Of a stretch of 26,567 nucleotides of DNA, positions 23,925 to 26,567 are shown piece by piece. The translations under genes and the position numbers were made by a program. A model generated the notes under the pieces. It was not told the DNA's origin. It did not search any database and was given only the letters and a program-made list of their open reading frames with translations. The stretch's first letter is position 1. Each line of letters begins with the position of its first letter. The stretch lies in NCBI GenBank assembly GCA_964557575.1, contig CAZLBC010000069.1, forward strand, positions 1-26,567, written 5' to 3'. The DNA is from CAZLBC01 sp964557575 (lineage in GTDB: Bacteria; Planctomycetota; Phycisphaerae; SM23-33).

Positions 23925-25479
23925 CGTCCAGCGTTCGCTTTCCTTCAAACGGGCCCCACTGCATGCGCAGGTCGGTGTTTTGGGCCTTCCGGTATGCCGC
24001 CGGGTCGTAGTGCGGGTTCTTCTTGGGAAACCGCGCCCCGACCTTCTCGAGGTAACCCATCATGTCGTCGAACAGTCTCTTGTGAACGTCCGGGTACTGC
24101 CGGGCGATGTTTTTCACTTCCCCGATATCCTTCGAGAGGTCGAACAAGATTTTGATATCGGGTTTTTCGTAGAAGTGGAGCACCTTGTACGTACCGGAGA
24201 TAACGGCGGAGTGCGGCATCGTGGTGCGGTAATGGGGGTAGTGGAAATAGAGCCTGCGGTTCAGGAACGCATCGTCCGGCTTTTGTTTGCCCGCCAGGTA
24301 ATCCGCGAGGCTGATGCCGTCGATGTTCTTCAGGGCTGCGGGGTCCCCGCCGGCCCACTCGTAGAACGTCGGGAGGAAGTCGTAATTGGCCACGTTGGCG
24401 GCACACCGCGCACCGGGCGCGATGCCCGGTCCCCTGACGATCATGGGCACCCGCACGCCGCCTTCCCACAGCCACCACTTGTGCCCGTGCAGCGGCTGCC
24501 TGAAGCCGGGGATGACATGATGCCGGTACCCGTTGTCGGACGCGAGGATGACGTAGGTGTTGTCGTCAATCCCCAGTTCCCCGAGTGTCTCGAGCACGGC
24601 CCCGATCCGGCCGTCGAGGTCTTCCGCCATGCCCAGCCAGACGGCGGGGTCCTGCTTCCGGCTGACCGTGTCGGCCGTCGTGCCATGCTCCCGGTACCAG
24701 GCCTGCACGAGGGGATGCTTCGCCCACTTTTCGCGGGTCTCGTAAAGACATTCCCGCCCGGCGTGCATGGCATAGTGCGATACCTGGAGATAAAAGGGCG
24801 TGCCCTTCTCGACCTGTTCTTCCATGAAGCCGATCGCCTTTTCGGTAATGCTGAACATCAATTTCGGATCCTTCATGTCCTTCGGGATCCGCTTGGGTTT
24901 CCTCTCTCCTTTCTTCAGGCCCGCCGTCAGCGTGTTCCCCGGCGTGTTGGTCGTATCCCCGTCGTGCACCGCGTACCCCCGCTCGCCGGGGTCGCCGCGC
25001 ATGTGCCACTTGCCGACGTGGGCGCTGATATATCCCAGCGGCTTGAGGGCCTCGGCAATGGTGACGGCGTCCCCGTCGAGGTGCATGTCGGAGATGTTCG
25101 GGACCACCGGGAATTGCGCGTACTTTTTGCTGGTGTCGTAATAGTCGCTTTTGGACCTCATGAACACCGTGAAACCGTTGCGGGGGCTGGACTGCCCCGT
25201 CTGCACGCACGCGCGGGCGGGAGAACACTGCGGCGATCCGTAGGCGTTGCTGAAGATCATCCCCTCCCCGGCGAACCTTTCGAGGTTCGGCATGCGCACG
25301 CCGGGCAGGCGCGACTGCTTCACGGCGGTGTCCATGGCGATCGGCGTCCCGCACCAGGCCCAGTCATCTATGTACAGGAGGACGATGTTGGGCTTGTCGC
25401 TCTTCTTGGTCGTCCCGCGCCCGCCCGCCGCATACGCCAGGGCCGACAGCGACGACCCGATAAAGGCCCTTCTGTTCAT
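23911..25479 (-). CDS. Tat-exported sulfatase (family S1, formylglycine-dependent)
   Basis: This 522-residue sulfatase is complete. The N-terminus MNRRAFIGSSLSALAYAAGG has a Tat-like arginine pair followed by a hydrophobic stretch. Active-site features are the metal ligands Asp38-Asp39 (YIDDW), the signature Cys85-Ser-Pro-Ala-Arg89 (C-x-P-x-R; the cysteine becomes formylglycine), HVGKWHM, and SDNGYRH. The enzyme would remove sulfate esters from a polysaccharide in the periplasm and needs a formylglycine-generating enzyme, which is not encoded here. The start has AAGGAG upstream. It follows the DUF1593 gene by 45 bp and overlaps the pectate-lyase-like gene. The C-terminus is conventional and does not match the sulfatase-like scrap at 18263. 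Confidence 0.93.
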   Translation of the reverse strand: MNRRAFIGSSLSALAYAAGGRGTTKKSDKPNIVLLYIDDWAWCGTPIAMDTAVKQSRLPGVRMPNLERFAGEGMIFSNAYGSPQCSPARACVQTGQSSPRNGFTVFMRSKSDYYDTSKKYAQFPVVPNISDMHLDGDAVTIAEALKPLGYISAHVGKWHMRGDPGERGYAVHDGDTTNTPGNTLTAGLKKGERKPKRIPKDMKDPKLMFSITEKAIGFMEEQVEKGTPFYLQVSHYAMHAGRECLYETREKWAKHPLVQAWYREHGTTADTVSRKQDPAVWLGMAEDLDGRIGAVLETLGELGIDDNTYVILASDNGYRHHVIPGFRQPLHGHKWWLWEGGVRVPMIVRGPGIAPGARCAANVANYDFLPTFYEWAGGDPAALKNIDGISLADYLAGKQKPDDAFLNRRLYFHYPHYRTTMPHSAVISGTYKVLHFYEKPDIKILFDLSKDIGEVKNIARQYPDVHKRLFDDMMGYLEKVGARFPKKNPHYDPAAYRKAQNTDLRMQWGPFEGKRTLDDDER

Positions 25480-25524
25480 AATGGTATCTCCTTACTCGTG
25501 CGTGATGTGTTGTGGCAGACGATA

Positions 25525-26567
25525 CTACGGCGAAACGGCGACGACGACGCGCCGGTAATCGTACAGTTCCACGATATCGTTGCGGTCGCGGACCTCGAGG
25601 ATCACGTGGATCTCTGTGCCGGCCGCGTCCGCGGGAACCGGCAGCGCCGCGGCCTTCGCGCGGGGGTCGGCGATCGCGATCGCGCCGGGGTACGTGCCGG
25701 CCTCGGGGTAGACCCGCCAGCGGTAGTGCAGTTCGTCGCCGTCCGGGTCGCGGGAGCCGGCGGCGTCGAGCGCGACGGTCTCGTTCGGGCGGGCGTCGAG
25801 GCGCACGATGGTGTCGGCCGCATCCCCGCGGAAGCCCGCGACCGGGTGACGGTTTGCCTCGCCGCGCGGCCGGACGCACCAGTCCATCCGCGCCCGGAAG
25901 TCATTGAACATCGCCTGTCTCCATCGCCAGACGGGCACGTAGATGTTCTCGCAGGTCTTTCCGCTCGCGGGGTCCGTCCAGCGGTCCGCCACCTCGGTAT
26001 AGCAGAAGAAGTCGGTGCAGCGTCCCTCGTCGGCCTTCACGTCACGGTGACGGGACCAGACGTTCTTTTGCTTTTTCGCCGTGAATCGGCCGCTCCAGCC
26101 TCCCCACCCCGGGTGGTCGATATCGTAGAGCCCGCGGTTGACCAGGCCCATCCAGGGGGTCGTGCCGCCGCCTTCGAGGTAGGCCAGGCCCCGGCGGCGG
26201 AAGCGGCGGTCCGGGTAAAGGGCACCCAGCGCGCCGTGGCCCGTCTGCACGTGCTCTTTCGCCCACCCGTGCTGGCCGTCCGGCGAATAGGGATGCGGCT
26301 TCCAGGTGTGCGGGCCCAGCTCGCGCGTTCCCCTGGCGTCGAAGTCCGGCCCGCCGTAGGCGTAGGTCTGCCGGTTGCTGCGGATCCAGTGGACCGCGGG
26401 GAACTCGTGGCAGATCCACGCGCCGGCGTTGTCCTGGGCGCCGTTCTCGAAGACGCGCAGTTTCGCCGCGAGCGCCGTGACCGCCGCGGCCGGCAGCGCC
26501 GCCCGGGCGTCGCGCAGCGCCTGGGCGAGCGTGTTGGAGCCGGCGTTGACGACCACGTTCAGCGGGC
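25525..26567 (-). CDS. DUF1593 (nucleoside-hydrolase-like) secreted protein, N-terminus outside window
   Basis: The frame runs off the right edge, and about 347 residues are seen. It begins NVVVNAGSNTLAQALRDARA, typical of the DUF1593 nucleoside-hydrolase-like domain; HEFPAVHWIRSNRQTYAYGG and GGGTTPWMGLVNRGLYD are further signatures. The last ~85 residues form an Ig/PKD-like domain (VALDAAGSRDPDGDELHYRW) ending in VVVAVSP. Relatives include the Sde182-type cellulose-binding proteins of marine polysaccharide degraders. Function is probably carbohydrate binding or hydrolysis, but the substrate is unknown. It is the first seen gene of the minus-strand operon that continues with the sulfatase and the pectate-lyase-like protein. 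The apparent GTG start at 26556 is internal. Confidence 0.8.
   Translation of the reverse strand, partial: PLNVVVNAGSNTLAQALRDARAALPAAAVTALAAKLRVFENGAQDNAGAWICHEFPAVHWIRSNRQTYAYGGPDFDARGTRELGPHTWKPHPYSPDGQHGWAKEHVQTGHGALGALYPDRRFRRRGLAYLEGGGTTPWMGLVNRGLYDIDHPGWGGWSGRFTAKKQKNVWSRHRDVKADEGRCTDFFCYTEVADRWTDPASGKTCENIYVPVWRWRQAMFNDFRARMDWCVRPRGEANRHPVAGFRGDAADTIVRLDARPNETVALDAAGSRDPDGDELHYRWRVYPEAGTYPGAIAIADPRAKAAALPVPADAAGTEIHVILEVRDRNDIVELYDYRRVVVAVSP

Noticed and set aside
22281..24155. 624-residue plus-strand open frame across the pectate-lyase and sulfatase genes
   Set aside because: No recognisable domains, and it spans the boundary of two well-supported minus-strand genes.
1..26567. tRNA, rRNA or riboswitch genes
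   Set aside because: None recognised on either strand by eye; this is not a covariance-model search.

Overview
The window is GC-rich (flanks roughly two-thirds G+C by eye) and reads like a chromosomal piece of a polysaccharide-degrading bacterium of the PVC group, most likely Planctomycetota or a relative. This rests on gene content: secreted BNR/sialidase-like proteins, an FG-GAP/sialidase fusion, a PQQ-type propeller protein with a methyltransferase-like N-terminus, a Tat-type sulfatase, a double pectate-lyase-3 protein and a DUF1593 protein. No rRNA or other phylogenetic marker is present, so the placement is inference.

Layout. (1) 1-7537, plus strand: a tightly packed catabolic operon. 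It holds a GntR/FCD regulator, a 47-codon stump of a sodium:solute symporter, a DapA/NanA-family aldolase, two BNR sialidase-like proteins and an FG-GAP plus sialidase fusion. (2) 7553-12930: a block of visibly lower GC. It carries a two-gene minus-strand module (a candidate nuclease with HEAT repeats and a PvuII-like N4-cytosine methyltransferase), the C-terminal part of a DUF2075 helicase-like gene, a DUF4238 stump and a Fic protein with an AT-rich, repeat-filled upstream region. (3) 12992-16024: a PQQ propeller gene. (4) 16027-17765: the N-terminal part of a DUF2075 gene, then an AbiE-type locus with an intact antitoxin/regulator but a toxin reduced to its C-terminus. (5) 17823-18376: a patchwork of fragments from genes found elsewhere in the window. 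(6) 18560-19546: a beta-barrel protein, followed by a scrap of the PQQ gene's 3' end. (7) 19724-21016: an AAA ATPase/DUF4143 protein with 33-bp-spaced upstream repeats. (8) 21210-26567, minus strand: an operon of DUF1593 protein, sulfatase and pectate-lyase-like protein.

How it fits together. The two outer operons look like secreted glycan-degradation systems, one for sialic-acid-like substrates and one for a sulfated polyuronate-like polymer. Between them lies a decaying defence island with a restriction-modification-like pair, Fic, AbiE, DUF2075 and an AAA/DUF4143 protein. Several genes there survive only as pieces, and some pieces carry deletions between short direct repeats. The most promising system is the HEAT-repeat candidate endonuclease paired with the m4C methyltransferase. 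The most unusual structural feature is the graveyard of duplicated, internally deleted gene ends.
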